A stretch of DNA of 64,000 bases from Diploptera punctata (Eukaryota > Arthropoda > Insecta > Blattodea > Blaberidae). The stretch covers positions 1,756,501-1,820,500 of the forward strand of contig JASPKZ010001598.1 of assembly GCA_030220185.1 (NCBI GenBank), in the 5' to 3' direction. The translations under genes and the position numbers were made by a program. The first letter of the stretch is position 1. Each line of letters begins with the position of its first letter. Below are positions 33,430 through 44,120 of this stretch, one piece after another. The notes beneath the pieces were generated by a model that saw only the letters and a list, made by a program, of their open reading frames with translations, was not told the origin of the DNA and made no database searches.

Positions 33430-34075
33430 AATTAGATTCTATCCAGGATTGAAAATGTTAATTTAAATAAAAACATTGAAACTCTGTTTTGTTGTTTTTA
33501 TCGATTATGCAAAAAAAAAAAGAGTGCCTCTATCAATGTCACAGAATACATGGCTTTAGATCCCTTTCGAAGGAACCCACACTCAAGATATTTATGCCCT
33601 GAATAAATCTATCGAACCCAGCCTGGTTTGAACCCATGAACCTTGGAAGCAGAAGAGAGACATGGTTACCACTCAAGGAGACCAACTTTGTATTTGTGTT
33701 CTAATGCCACCAATTGCATTTTTCATGCTTCAGGTTCCATACTGGCCAGATGGCTGACATTAATGTGGTCATTTTCAATTTTATGCATCATTTCAACAGA
33801 CTCTATGTAGACGATGTGTACTTGTATTGTGTACAAATAGTGTAGGATGAGCATCATGTTTTAAGATTTTTCCATATAGTGTTAAATGAGATGAATCAGA
33901 AATTAAAAGAGAAGGTGAAACCCAGTGTCAGCACATAGCCTACTCCTGTCAAAAAGCAAAAAAAAGGATACCACCCCCAGGCTTAATTACCCCATCTAAT
34001 GGATAAACTGCTATCAACAGTAACATGTCTTTTCAAAATATGTGGAAACATTTGAGATTTACCCCAGGTATTGGG
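33430..34075. other. Unassigned DNA
   Basis: 33600-33680 has a tRNA-like box B complement (CTGGTTTGAACCC) suggesting an old SINE; nothing else recognised. Confidence 0.35.
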
Positions 34076-34076
34076 G

Positions 34077-34384
34077 GCACGCCGTAGCGTAGTGGTTAAG
34101 GCACTGAGCTACAAGCCGGAAGGTCGAGGGTTCAAGTCCCGGTGGGGTCAGGATTTTTAAACTGACCCAAACCTTCTGGCGGCACTATGGCCCTGGGGTC
34201 GACTCAGCCTCTACCGGAAATGAGTACCAGACGCTTGTTCTGGGGTAAAGGCGGCCGTCACGCAGGGCTGACAACCCGGCTGACATCAAGTGCCGATTGT
34301 CTAGAAATAGTGGGAGCCTTAACCTCCCACTACCCCAAGGGCCTCCTGAGGCCTGTAGTGGGAATACTTTACTTTACTTTTACC
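34077..34384 (+). mobile_element. SINE-A
   Basis: Full-length copy of the family at 11942-12254: TAGCGTAGTGGTTAAGGC, GGTTCAAGTCC, GGCTGACATCAAGTGCCG, ending in (CTTTA)n. Confidence 0.9.
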
Positions 34385-34608
34385 TAGTGATTAAAAATTC
34401 TATCCAAAAGTCCCACCAACAACTCTAATAAAAATTCAGATAAAATTCATTTTACACCCAATTCTCACTAATAAATTATATGCTCAAAGTAAACCAAAGA
34501 ATGAGTTGGAAAAAATGCTTTAACATCTCACTTCATAAAGTTGCATGTCTTCATGGTAACGGTTTCAAAAGTAAAGTATTACTTCCATTATATTATTTTG
34601 AAGTCCAC

Positions 34609-34940
34609 CACTGTGGCCTCGAGGTAGCGTGCTGCCTTGTCACGCAGCAGGCCTGAGTTCGATCCCTGGTCGGGTGAGGTTTTTATCGGGGTTTTTCCTC
34701 ACCTGTAAGACAAATGTCAGAAAAACTTTAAGGCCCGAACGGTCCCCGAAATCATATGGCCATCATCATCATTATCCTTATTATTATTATCATCATCATC
34801 ATCCTCCTCCTCCTTCACCGGTGTGGAAAGCAATGGGAAGCTACCACACCTACAATTCCCTAGTAAAGCTGCAAAGCATAGCATGAAAATGCTATTATTG
34901 CAGTGAAAGACCTGCATTCGGGCAGAATTACTATGGATGG
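34609..34940 (+). mobile_element. SINE-B, with LINE-like 3' tail
   Basis: tRNA head (CTCGAGGTAGCGTGCTGCC box A, GAGTTCGATCCC box B), body GTTTTTCCTCACCTGTAAGA, an (ATC)n stretch, then CTACAATTCCCTAGTAAAGC and the tail CAGTGAAAGACCTGC..GGGCAGAA. The tail matches the 3' end of LINE copy B (8908-8940 plus 10183-10200). Related: 51655-51925 (+), 58608-58803 (-). Confidence 0.85.
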
Positions 34941-35373
34941 ATATTATTTTGAGTCTGTTTATCTTACCTCAATATTATTGTTCATTTGTTCTTGAACATG
35001 TTTCAATTGGATCTCAATCATCCTCAGCATCTTGCCCAGACTGGTTGAATTTATGTTGTAAACCCTGGATGTCGATGTCAGCTCCCCTCCTGTGGTTGGC
35101 CAAAGAACCTTCAAACGAAGTCCACAGGAGGGAGCTGACATCGACATCCAGGGTTTACAACATAAATCCAACCAGTCTGGACAAGATGCTGAGGATCATT
35201 GGGATCCAATCGAAACATCTTCAAGAACAAATCAACATTAACATTGAGTCAATACTAATAAAATCCATATCAAATTCCGTTGAGGTGAAGTCATATGATA
35301 AAAGTTAAAAATTATAATGTACCTGTTGGCAGGTGCCGTCGTCCTCAACTTTGTTAAAATGGTGTATATAAAA

Positions 35374-35420
35374 TTAACTGGAGCACTTTCGGAAGTTAAC
35401 TTCCATCATCAGCAGGTTAA
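35374..35420 (-). ncRNA. Hammerhead-like motif with canonical CUGAUGA (stem III GUGC)
   Basis: Minus strand: stem I 5' strand TTAACCTG, core CTGATGA, extra T, stem II GGAAG-TTAA-CTTCC, GAAA, GTGC, TC, stem I 3' strand CAGTTAA. Stem I pairs over 7 bp with a single bulged C. All core nucleotides are canonical, including U7. Best candidate in the window. Confidence 0.7.
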
Positions 35421-35576
35421 GCTTCTGCTACTCGTTGTTTACGATGATGTAGCAGCAACTGACTTGTTTTTGACGATCTTGTATAATGGGTTTGATAAAA
35501 AAACCCATTATACGAGATCATCAAAAACAAGTCAGTTGCTGCTACATCATCATAAACAACAACGAGTAGCAGAAGC

Positions 35577-35623
35577 TTAACCTGCTGATGATGGAAATTA
35601 ACTTCCGAAAGCGCTCCAGTTAA
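35577..35623 (+). ncRNA. Hammerhead-like motif with canonical CUGAUGA (stem III GCGC)
   Basis: Inverted partner of 35374-35420: TTAACCTG, CTGATGA, T, GGAA...TTCC (one stem-II pair lost), GAAA, palindromic GCGC, TC, CAGTTAA. Confidence 0.7.
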
Positions 35624-35775
35624 TTTTATATACACCATTTTAACAAAGTTGAGGACGACGGCACCTGCCAAACAGGTATATTTTAATTTTTAACTTTTAT
35701 CCTATTAATATTGAGGTAAGATAAACAGACTCAAAATAATATAATTAAAAGATCCTCAAAATATTACTTCCTATA

Positions 35776-36205
35776 ATAAAACTAATTACTTCCATCTTCA
35801 GTCAAACTCCAACTCCAAGAGCATCATGAAGACATGCAACTTTACTAGGTGAGATGTTAAAGCATTTTCTCCAACTCATTCAATAATGTAAATACCTCAT
35901 AGTATTTCCTCCTACTGTAATTTTAATTAAACCATACCCCCCTAGCATCATCCCTCATAGCCCCAAGATTGAAATTTTTACAATTAAAATTTCCAACCCT
36001 ACCACAAATCATATCTAGCCCCTAGTAATGTTACTACTTAATCTAGAGAAGGGACATCTTCAATATATATGCTGGAAGTAATTTCAAATCTACACGTAAG
36101 CCATGCAATAAGCAATACTTCTAATTTTGATATATAAAATAAACTGGAGATTGACATTTCAACCAAGGGGAAAATTTTAAACCAAACACATCAACCCAAA
36201 CAACT
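35776..36205. other. Unassigned DNA
   Basis: A PLE-like terminal motif (CCTCATAGTATTTCCTCC) is at about 35893; nothing else recognised. Confidence 0.35.
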
Positions 36206-36935
36206 AATTTTAAGAGAGGTGATGGGTGAAAAATTGACCATTTGAGATCAAAATTGGCATTTTTTTGTACTAAAAAATAGCCTATACTCTAATGTATATG
36301 TTTGCAAAGTTTCAGAGGCCTATGGCGCTTCTAAGTGCCCTAAATTATGTCAGAGTTAAAAGGCTACGCCAGTTAAATACTACCTGCATGCAAATCTTTA
36401 AACTTGTTTTTCCACACTTTTATTTTCACTGCATTTTTGTACATTCAAAATTGAATGGAATTCAGGAATTTTGTCCTAGAATGTTCAAATTTTTACTGCA
36501 TGTCCTAGAAATAATGGGTGACATAGTAGTGCATGGGTTTCATGATTGTAGTAATATTTTAAGAAATAAAAAATATAATGTATGCAATTATTATTTTTTT
36601 TGTAATTCCACGCACGAGGTACAACATTTTTTTTTCTCCCTTTGTATTCACTTTATAAGAATTCTAATGCATGATGTTTTTCTAGATATTTTAGCGGTCT
36701 TCTAAAAAAAACAGACATTTTACTAAAAAATTGTGGAACCCATTTAATTATAATATATGCAAATTTTTAAAAAAATATAATATTTAATAACTCATAAAAT
36801 AAATGTCTCACAAGAATGAAACTTAAACACATCATTATGTATCATGCAGTGAATGTTTATACAGAAAATCAAGTCTCTAGTTCAAAAAATGTAGAAAATA
36901 GAAATTTCACCCATCACCCTCCCTTAAATTACAAT
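36206..36935. mobile_element. Possible DNA transposon with ~27-bp imperfect TIRs
   Basis: TTTTAAGAGAGGTGATGGGTG at the left and the complement TTTAAGGGAGGGTGATGGGT at the right enclose about 730 bp of AT-rich DNA. An open frame of 137 codons (36292) has no recognisable motif. Confidence 0.45.
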
Positions 36936-37129
36936 AAGAGTAAAAGAGCTTACAAGAAAAAAGATAAAAACAGAATAAAAACAAAGAAGAAAAAAATTAC
37001 AAAATCATATCAGGTCACTAGCACTGTAATTCAAAACTGGACACGAAATGAAATTTTGCACAGAGGACTCTCATTTAAGCTTGAGGCTATTTTGTGAAAC
37101 ATCAAACCTTCTTCATAAATTAATTATGG

Positions 37130-37370
37130 GAAATAACATTATGAGGTTTTCAATTAATGAAAATTAATTAACTGAGCCGTATCTCACCTCATACTTCATG
37201 TTCTTCAAGCACGGAAACTGCAGTTCTCAACAGGAATCCCCCAGCCATTATGATGGCTGAAGATGGGAGGGGTTCCTCTTGAAAACTGTAGTTTCCATGC
37301 TTGAAGAACATGGAGTATGAGGCGAGATATGATCCATTTAATTAATTTCTATTAATTAAATCTTCTTTTT
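37130..37370. repeat. Penelope-type foldback
   Basis: Left CATTATGAGGTTTTCAATTA; arms CATACTTCATGTTCTTCAAG / CTTGAAGAACATGGAGTATG; center near 37250. Confidence 0.82.
37253..37298 (+). ncRNA. Hammerhead-like motif (stem III ACUGUAGU)
   Basis: Stem I ATGG/CCAT, core CTGAAGA, T, stem II with GAGG-GGTT-CCTC, GAAA, ACTGTAGT, TT. The opposite arm copy is degraded. Confidence 0.5.
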
Positions 37371-37847
37371 CACCTTCATTTGCCATAACAGCCATTAGAG
37401 TTTGGCCATAACCTCTGTAACGATTGATGGCAAAACAGCTCTTTCTAGGGCTTTTTGCCTTTATCTTATCATTAAAACAGAAAATATAGCTTTGCTTCCT
37501 TTCTGAAAGAGCCATACTAAGGATTTTTTCATTCCTATAGACGCTTTAACATCTAAGATCATATTGCATCTAAGAATGTTAGCTGTGTCAACAAGGAGTC
37601 ACTATTTATCATAAAACTAAACCTCATGGCACAACAAATCTAGAAAGCCATTGTGATGATTTTGGGTAGATAAAACGAGAGGCATCTCCAGTTAGAAAAT
37701 CAGCTTTAACAGTTGAGAAATCCAACATTCTTCTCCTATACTGACTGAAAGATCATCCATCTCTATGATTGATATATGTGGATATGAGGCCGTCAGATGG
37801 CTGGTAAGCCTAATGATTCATGGAGACAGTATTTATGGGTAGTCGCA

Positions 37848-37891
37848 ACAGCTGAGGATGGGAATGATTATTCCCGATACCGCAGTTCTGT
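37848..37891 (+). ncRNA. Hammerhead-like motif with GAUA variant
   Basis: Stem I ACAG/CTGT, core CTGAGGA, T, stem II GGGAAT-GATT-ATTCCC (perfect), then GATA instead of GAAA, CCGCAG, TT. Shares the GATA change with 52738 and 52906, so it is a family trait; cleavage is doubtful. Confidence 0.4.
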
Positions 37892-37989
37892 GTTAAATAA
37901 CATAGATATATGAGATAAGAAGAATTTACGATTCATTTTACTTTTATTAAGAAAACCTCGTAATGTAAAAATTTCCAACTTCATTATAT

Positions 37990-38310
37990 GATTTTTTTAA
38001 GAATGTGAGAAAGTCTACATAAAAAAAACTAAGAGAAATTTGAAAACCAGAGTGAAGAACATCTCAGGAACGTCGAAAAAGGGAAAGTAGAAAAATCTGC
38101 AGTGGCTGCCAATGCATGGTCAGAAAAACATCCTATCGAAAAGAAAGCTAAATTATTAAAACAAATAGAAAAACCAAAAGAACTCATTGTTTGGGAAAAA
38201 ATTTACATTAAAAAAAAAACAAAATGGAGAAGTTAATGAGGTAAGATGTCCAGACTAAAAATAATATAATTAAAATAATCTCAAAATATAACTTCCTAAA
38301 ATTAAATATT
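37990..38310 (+). pseudogene. Penelope-like endonuclease fragment, frameshifted
   Basis: Degraded KTKRNLKTRVKNISGTSKK-like then KSAVAANAWSEKHPIEKKAK and KPKELIVWEKIYI; ends ACCTC-like AATCTCAAAATATAACTTCCT. Confidence 0.8.
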
Positions 38311-38319
38311 CAGTTAATG

Positions 38320-39200
38320 AACTTTGAAATTCCTGGGGTAAATGCCCTGATTTTGAGGTTTTTCCATCTACCAACAGAGGGAGCAAAAAGTGGCTCTTCA
38401 AGACGACAGAACAGTCATGAAAATACTGAAGATGGAACTGAAGTGTAAAGTTCAGAAACTATTAAGTTATGTAGATAGGAAATAACACTATGAGGTTTTT
38501 TAATATTGTTTATTTTTTATTATTTCACTCACCTCATACTTCATACTAGTGAAATAATAAAAAATAAACAAAATTTCAGAAACTAGTTTAAAAAAAGAAG
38601 AAAAATATGAGGTGAGTGATAAAAAATTCTATCTAAATGAATATACCTCATAGTGTGAATTCCTAAGTAACTATGAGGTATATTCATTTTTTTATCAAAC
38701 CCATTATACAAGATCGTCAAAAACAAGATAGAATTTTTTATCGCTCACCTCATATTGTTCTTCTTATTTGACTATAAACTAGTTTTGGAACATAGTTTCT
38801 GTTCCATCCTCATTATCATCACAACCTTGTTCTGTCGTCTTGAAGAGTCGTCCTTCACTCCTTCTATCTTATCGAGAAAGAAGCTAAATTATTAAAACAT
38901 ATAGAAAAACCAAAAAAATTTACTGTTTGGGAAAAGATCTACATTCAAAAGAGCAAAAAGAAGAAATTGATGAACTTTGAAATTCCCGATGAGAATGACC
39001 TGGTTTCGAGGTTTTTCAGTCTGCCAATGGAAGGAGCAAAGGACGGCTCTTCAAGACGACAGAACAACAGTCGTGATGATACTGAGGATGGAACAGAAAC
39101 TATGTTCCGAAACTAATTTATAGTCAAATAAGAAGAACAATATGAGGTGACAAAAAATTCTACCTAAATACCTCATAGTGTGAATTCCTAAAATGAGTAA
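38320..39200. repeat. Cluster of Penelope-type 3'-end fragments in both orientations
   Basis: Contains a GGAAATAACACTATGAGG start (38478), CCTCATAGTGTGAATTCCT ends (38646, 39172), a minus-oriented arm (38730-38880) and a plus-oriented endonuclease tail (38880-39180: MNFEIPDENDLVSRFF, then GAKDGSS). The plus hammerhead-like motif at 39075-39125 retains CTGAGGA and GAAA. Confidence 0.78.
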
Positions 39201-39204
39201 TTTA

Positions 39205-39905
39205 TTATATGAATTTATGGATTTTTTCAGAACATTATAAAACTATTGTGTGGTTTCCTTTAGATTGGACATAAATCCACGGATCCCATATTCAGGTATA
39301 TAACATGCAATGAACCTCAAGCTTTAAGTAAGAGGACTATGGACAAAATGTGTCATGTTTTTCATGCTCACTTTTAAATTGTGACCTAATGACCTGAGAA
39401 GTAAAAACTACACCTCTTCCATCTAGTGGCCAAAGAAATATTTTTTTTAGGCCATGGAGGCTTAAACAAGTTCTGAACCAAGGCATGTGCCTTAAGACTC
39501 TTTGGCCACAGCGTGGGACGTACCGACACTGGCAGATCTAAAGGTAACCATGATAAAACCATTACAAATTGGGACAGAAAATGATAAGAATACAAATAAT
39601 TTGGAATTAAAGAAGAAAATGAAAAGAAATTAAAATAAAAAAAAGAAGGGATGCGTGAGTAGAAATAAAAAATAAAGAAATGTAATAAATGATAGCAAAA
39701 AGTATGGAAGAATGTTAAAGACACAGATTTATAATATGAAGAGTGCTGAAGAGTTTGATAAAAATTATAAACCGATATCAAATTGAGCTTATATATAAAG
39801 TGTAGTACATTGAAATTTTGGAATATATGAATAAAAATGTACATAACCCTAAGAATATTATATTTAATACTGAGGCATTTACTAAGCTGTTAAGGTCAAC
39901 ATTAC
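39205..39905. other. Unassigned AT-rich DNA
   Basis: A minus-strand open frame of 152 codons (39386-39844) is low-complexity Phe/Tyr/Leu-rich and I do not consider it a gene. Confidence 0.4.
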
Positions 39906-39909
39906 AATT

Positions 39910-40590
39910 AACACTGAGTGGAGAACATATTTTTAATAACTCACCTCATACAATTTCAAATTTATTTGATTTAAGACCATGGTTTCGAATGAATTTTTCA
40001 TTCATATTTAAAGAGAAAAATTATACGCTCAGACCGGGACTTGAACCCGGGACCCTTGGTTTTCTAGTCCAAGTGCTCTACCATTAACATCGAAAAAAGC
40101 CGTACTGGCATTTATAATGTAATGTATAATTCCCAATATGTCTTCTTAATATAGGAGCCGCCATTTGCAAAGATAGAAGCAAAGGCTTCAAAGCATTTGG
40201 TGGGTGGGAATTACAACGTATATAGAGAAAGATTTGCGTTTAGATCGGTACTTGCTCAGGTAGCTCAAATGGTAGAGCACTTGGACTAGAAAACCAAGGT
40301 CCCGGGTTCAAGTCCCGGTCTGAGCGTATAATTTTTCTCTTTAAATATGATTTATCCATCATTGAGATGTATGAAATTAATAATAAAAACATCGAATTTT
40401 TCATTCATCTTCAGTTTATTTTCATGACTCCAACTCATGAAAATAAACTGAAGATGAATGAAAAATTCATTCGAAACAAATGGTCTTAAATCAAATAAAT
40501 TTGAAATTGTATGAGGTGAGTTATTAAAAATATGTTCTCCACTCAATATTAATGATATAACCTCATAATGTTTACTTCCCAACATTAATT
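39910..40590. repeat. Penelope-type foldback split by a tRNA-like palindrome
   Basis: CTGAGTGGAGAACATATTTT (39914) mirrors AAAATATGTTCTCCACTCA (40528); terminal CCTCATAATGTTTACTTCCC. The left arm is interrupted by 40006-40393. The right arm has a hammerhead-like motif (40446-40488: CTGAAGA, T, GAATGA...TCATTC, GAAA, CAAATGG, TC); the left arm shows the ancestral CCATGG stem III. Confidence 0.88.
40006..40393 (+). mobile_element. tRNA-like palindromic element, 15-bp TSD
   Basis: GAATTTTTCATTCAT at 39991-40005 and 40394-40408 is a perfect duplication. Inside: minus tRNA-like cut short (40027-40083), then AAGCCGTACTGGC...GCCGCCATTTGC, then a full plus tRNA-like (40254-40325), ending AATTAATAATAAAAACATC. 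Near-identical to 32877-33282. TSD length plus an A-rich end indicate retroposition. Confidence 0.9.
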
Positions 40591-40669
40591 TTAATCAACA
40601 TTACAATGTTTCTGGCTTCAGAACAATTATCGGTGTTGTGGTTTTACTTCAACATTTTACATAAATGAA

Positions 40670-40935
40670 TTGGATGTTCTTACATCTCATCTCATGAAAC
40701 ATCCGTGATTTTCACTGGATTGGTTTCAGAAGGCAGTTTAGGGAAAATCACAGATGTTTTATAAGGTGAGAGGTAAAAATATCCAATTCAAATTAATTAT
40801 ACACGAGTTAGAAATTTTGACTCACCCCATATTTTTTCATATTTTTTGATGAGTCAAAATTTCCAAGTCAAATATAATTAAAAGAAACTTCATAGCATAA
40901 TTTCTACATATATTGAATAATTAAATATCCAATTC
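40670..40935. repeat. Two small degraded foldbacks
   Basis: CTCATGAAACATCCGTGATTTTC / GAAAATCACAGATGTTTTAT and GAAATTTTGACTCACC / GATGAGTCAAAATTTCC mirror pairs, PLE-like flanks. Confidence 0.6.
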
Positions 40936-41147
40936 AATTATGTACCTCCCACAGTAATTCTATTAAATTCATCTTTGAGGATGAATTCCTTAGAAGAGGA
41001 GAATGAATGATGAAACACAAACCAAAGCAAGTAATGAAATGTATATAATGATTAAACATAAAGACAGTTTAAAGGAGAATTCATGATAAATTATAAATGC
41101 AAAAGGAAAAATCTATACTTAACTGTTACTGAAAATTGACATGTCCT

Positions 41148-41465
41148 GCAGCATGGCCAAGTGGTTATGGCAAGATGCCTTGGTGCAGAGCTAAGGGACT
41201 TGTGCTGGTTTGAGTCTCCATGGGGGAAGAAATTTTCTCGGACAATATGGAACCAGTCGCCCACCCAGCATTGTGAGGAATTTGGGTAGCAACAATAAGT
41301 AGCAGCTCTAGATTGAGAAAACCACCTATAATGACTGACCTGACATGCTGACCACATGTCACCCTCTCACTGCCTGGATGATCGTCTGTCTACCTCTGTG
41401 ATTAACACATGGATGTGAGTCCAGTGGCTGGCTGGAAGGCCAAGGACCAACTAGCACCATGGAAT
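41148..41465 (+). mobile_element. SINE-C (tRNA-headed), fullest copy
   Basis: Head GCATGGCCAAGTGGTTATGG (box A) and GGTTTGAGTCTCCATGG (box B), body CCCAGCATTGTGAGGAATTT and GCTGACCACATGTCACC. Relatives: 27838-28150 (+), 43500-43735 (-), 51230-51430 (+), 55040-55240 (-). Confidence 0.85.
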
Positions 41466-41659
41466 TGAGTAGAAAGTTAATATTCCCCCATAAATCTCTG
41501 TCTTATAGAGGTGGTGCTGTTTATGTGTACTAATGACCCCATGAACTACACTGGCTATAGCATTCATACTAGTAGGGTCTCCCATCCCAGAAAGATCGTG
41601 GGTGACATTGGTCCTCCACGACAGCTAGGGGCTGATTATAGGGCTAACAACCTTCTTCT

Positions 41660-42400
41660 TCATCGCGGTTTAGGCTTATTTATTAGCCTGTTCCGGCTCC
41701 AAATTGCTGCTGTTTCCATCTTTTCTTTGGTCTTCCCAAACTTCTTCTTCCTCGTGATGAATAGCTGTATGCTGCTTTTGGTATTCTATTCTCAGTCATC
41801 CTTGCCAAGTGTTCTTTCCAATTTGATCTATATTTCACTATTGTTGTGTTTAATTTCTCTACTTTTAGTTGTTGTCTTATTTCTGTGCTGTGTTTTGTCT
41901 GTTCTTTGATATCCTGCTATTGGTCTGAGGATTTCATTTCAGGAGCTTGTATTCTGGCAGACTGTTGTGTTGTCACTGTCCATGTTTCGGATCCATAAGT
42001 AATAATAGGCACTGCCATTGTCTTGTGTAATTTCATTATAGAGTCTTTCCTGGCTTTATTTTTCAAAGTTCTTTTCAGTGTTCCTGTTATATAATTTAAC
42101 TTACTTAGTTTGTTATTTATATCTGTTTCCGCTGCGTATGATATTTTGCAACCTAGGAAGTTATATCTTATCACTTGTTCTATTGGTTTATTTTCTAATA
42201 TTATCTTTGTCCGAACTGGATGAGCGCCCTTGAAGGTCATTGTTTTTTTTATTTTTCTGATGATATTTCCATGTATTTTTTTTATATTTTATTTAGTTTA
42301 TATAGCATTCTTTGTAGTTTGTCTTCTGTTTTTGCTGTTAAAATCTGGTCATCTGCAAACGCTACTGTTTTTATTATTAACAACCTTAAAACCTCAATTG
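41660..42400 (-). mobile_element. LINE fragment with RT FADD motif, 3' (GAA) tail
   Basis: Minus strand: FADDQILTAKTEDKLQ (variant of the RT YADD box), PIEQVIRYNFLGCKISYAAE, TLKRTLKNKARKDSIMKLHK and ITYGSETWTVTTQQ, then a degraded C-terminus. Same family as 11565-12670. Confidence 0.88.
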
Positions 42401-42836
42401 TTAACGAAACTTGATTGGGGAAGTCAGGCCCGACTCGGGCATTAGAACTATAAGATGGATGGATGTATAATTAGAATTGTAAAAAATCTACAAGTCAAAG
42501 TAAAGTAAATGTGTGGCATAATTCTACGTCATCTCAAAATCTGCTGCTGAAAGACTATTTTAGGAAAAGCATCCCCTGGTTCAGATTCGTATACCTAAAA
42601 CTCCACATGAAGAGACCAAGATTGAACTCATGACCCAGAGGTGGAGGTAAGTGTTTAACTACCTATTTTGGAATTTACACTATGAGGTATATTCATTTAG
42701 GTATAATTTTTTTATATGTAAATGTAAAATTCAGAAAATTCACATATCATCCATTAAAACACCACAAGTTTCAAATTTTTTTTTTTAAGATTTCAACATA
42801 AGGTTAGCACCCTAAAATGACTACAGCATCAGTAGA

Positions 42837-43106
42837 TTGATTAGACCTAATAAAAATGAGAAAATAAAAGAAGAAAACAAATCAGGGATTTATCAAATTA
42901 AATGTGAAGAATGTGAGAAATTCTACGTAGGAAAAACTAAGAGAAATTTGAAAACAAGAGTGAAAGAACATCTCAGGAATGTCAAGAAAGGGGAAGTAGA
43001 AAAATCTGCAGTGTCTGCCCATGCATGGTCTGAAAAACATCTTATCAAGAAAGAAGCTAAATTATTAAAACAAATAGAAAAACCAAAAGAATTTACTGTT
43101 TGGTAA
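42837..43106 (+). pseudogene. GIY-YIG endonuclease domain of a Penelope-like element
   Basis: Contains SGIYQIKCEECEKFYVGKTK: the GIY and YVG strands separated by a CxxC that is typical of PLE endonucleases, then RNLKTRVKEHLRNV (catalytic Arg, His) and SAHAWSEKHLI (His). A stop (TAA) at 43104 in KPKEFTVW-stop truncates it relative to 50412-50990, where the frame continues. In PLEs this domain nicks target DNA to prime reverse transcription. The RT domain is absent. Confidence 0.9.
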
Positions 43107-43247
43107 AAGATCTACATTCAAAAGAACGAAAAGAAGAAATTGATGAACTTTGAAATCCCCGGGAAGAATGACCTGGTTTCGAGGTTTTTCAGTCTGCCAA
43201 TGGAAGGAGCAAAGGACAGCTCTTCAAGACGACAGAACAACGGTCAT

Positions 43248-43299
43248 GACGCTACTGAGGATGGAACAGAAACTATGTTCCGAAACCTAGTTTATAGTC
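43248..43299 (+). ncRNA. Hammerhead-like motif with intact core (stem III CUAG)
   Basis: Stem I GACGCTA / TATAGTC (partial), core CTGAGGA, T, stem II GGAACA-GAAACTA-TGTTCC (6 bp, perfect), GAAA, C-CTAG, TT. Located just after the endonuclease tail, which ties the motif to the PLE 3' end. Confidence 0.55.
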
Positions 43300-43499
43300 A
43301 AATAAGAACAACAATATGAGTTGAGTGATAAAAAAATTAATTCTATCTAAGTGTTTAAAAAACTATTTATGCCACTCAATTGCCAAGTCTTAAAGTGTAT
43401 TAATAAATATTGTTTGGGTTCTATAGTCAACATGTCCTGTTCTTTGAAAATAATGTGTGTAAAACTATATACAAAGAAGTAAGCCATACTTGTCACTTG

Positions 43500-43735
43500 A
43501 GGGCAGCGAGGTGATGATCATACAACCAGTATAGTGGTGACATGTGGTCAGCATCTCGGGTTCCCTAGCCATTACAGCTGGTTTTCTCAACCTGATAACG
43601 CTACTTATCGTAGCTACTCAAATTTCTCATGCTGCTTGGTGGGCAGCAGTTCCCTAATGGCTGAAATTCCACAAGAAAAACTTTTCCCTAGGAGAATCGA
43701 ACCAGCTTAAGCCCCATAGCTCTGCACCACTTAAA
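43500..43735 (-). mobile_element. SINE-C copy (minus)
   Basis: Complement of GTGACATGTGGTCAGCATCT, GAGAAAACCAGCTGTAATGG and GAACCAGCTTAAGCCCCA matches 41148-41465. Confidence 0.75.
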
Positions 43736-43839
43736 CCACTCTGTTAAGACCTAGGACATCTCATAATGTTACTTCCTAAAAATTTTATGATTATAGTAAA
43801 TTATGAATTTTGAAATTCCTGGGGAAAAGAATTTGATTT

Positions 43840-44120
43840 GGAAATATAAATTATTTGAAGAGAAAAATTTTACACTCAGACCGGGGCTTGAATCTAGGAT
43901 GTTTCGCACCCTAGGTGAATGCTCTAGCATGTGAGCTATCTGAGCAAGCTCCAATCTAAATGCAAATTTTTCTCTCTCTCATATAAGCTATTAATTTTTG
44001 CACACCAAATGCTATGAAACTTTTGCTTCTATCTTGCAAATTCTTTATTAAGAAGACATTTAATTAGAAATTCTACATTACATTATAAAGCCAGTACGGC
44101 TTCTTTTGATGTTTTTATTA
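43840..44120. repeat. tRNA-like element, single minus module
   Basis: Minus tRNA-like 43875-43946 (CCGGGGCTTGAATC) with the usual flanks GAAGAGAAAAATTTTACACT and, at ~44041, AAGAAGACATTTAATTAGAA. Confidence 0.65.

Larger units (their letters stand above)
34945..35775. repeat. Penelope-type foldback interrupted by a second foldback
   Basis: Outer element: GTCTGTTTATCTTACCTCAA (34957) mirrors the end TTGAGGTAAGATAAACAGAC (~35712), arms around 35100 (CTGACATCGACATCCAGGG on both sides), terminal CCTCAAAATATTACTTCCT. The inner element occupies about 35317-35690. The outer arm holds CTGAGGATCATTGGGATCC...GAAA, a hammerhead-like motif with a weak stem I. Confidence 0.88.
42659..43350 (+). mobile_element. 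Penelope-like element copy with inverted 3' end at its 5' side
   Basis: Starts GGAATTTACACTATGAGGTA, the reverse complement of the PLE 3' end, then a degraded pre-endonuclease linker (RKFTYHP, LIRPNKNEKIKEENK), the endonuclease, and a tail identical in type to the 30515 foldback arms. Confidence 0.88.

Noticed and set aside
36292..36705. 137-codon open frame on the plus strand
   Set aside because: Composition follows local AT-richness, no family motif, and it lies inside a candidate DNA transposon; not supported as a gene.
39386..39844. 152-codon minus-strand open frame
   Set aside because: Phe/Tyr/Leu-rich low-complexity reading of AT-rich DNA without domain signature.
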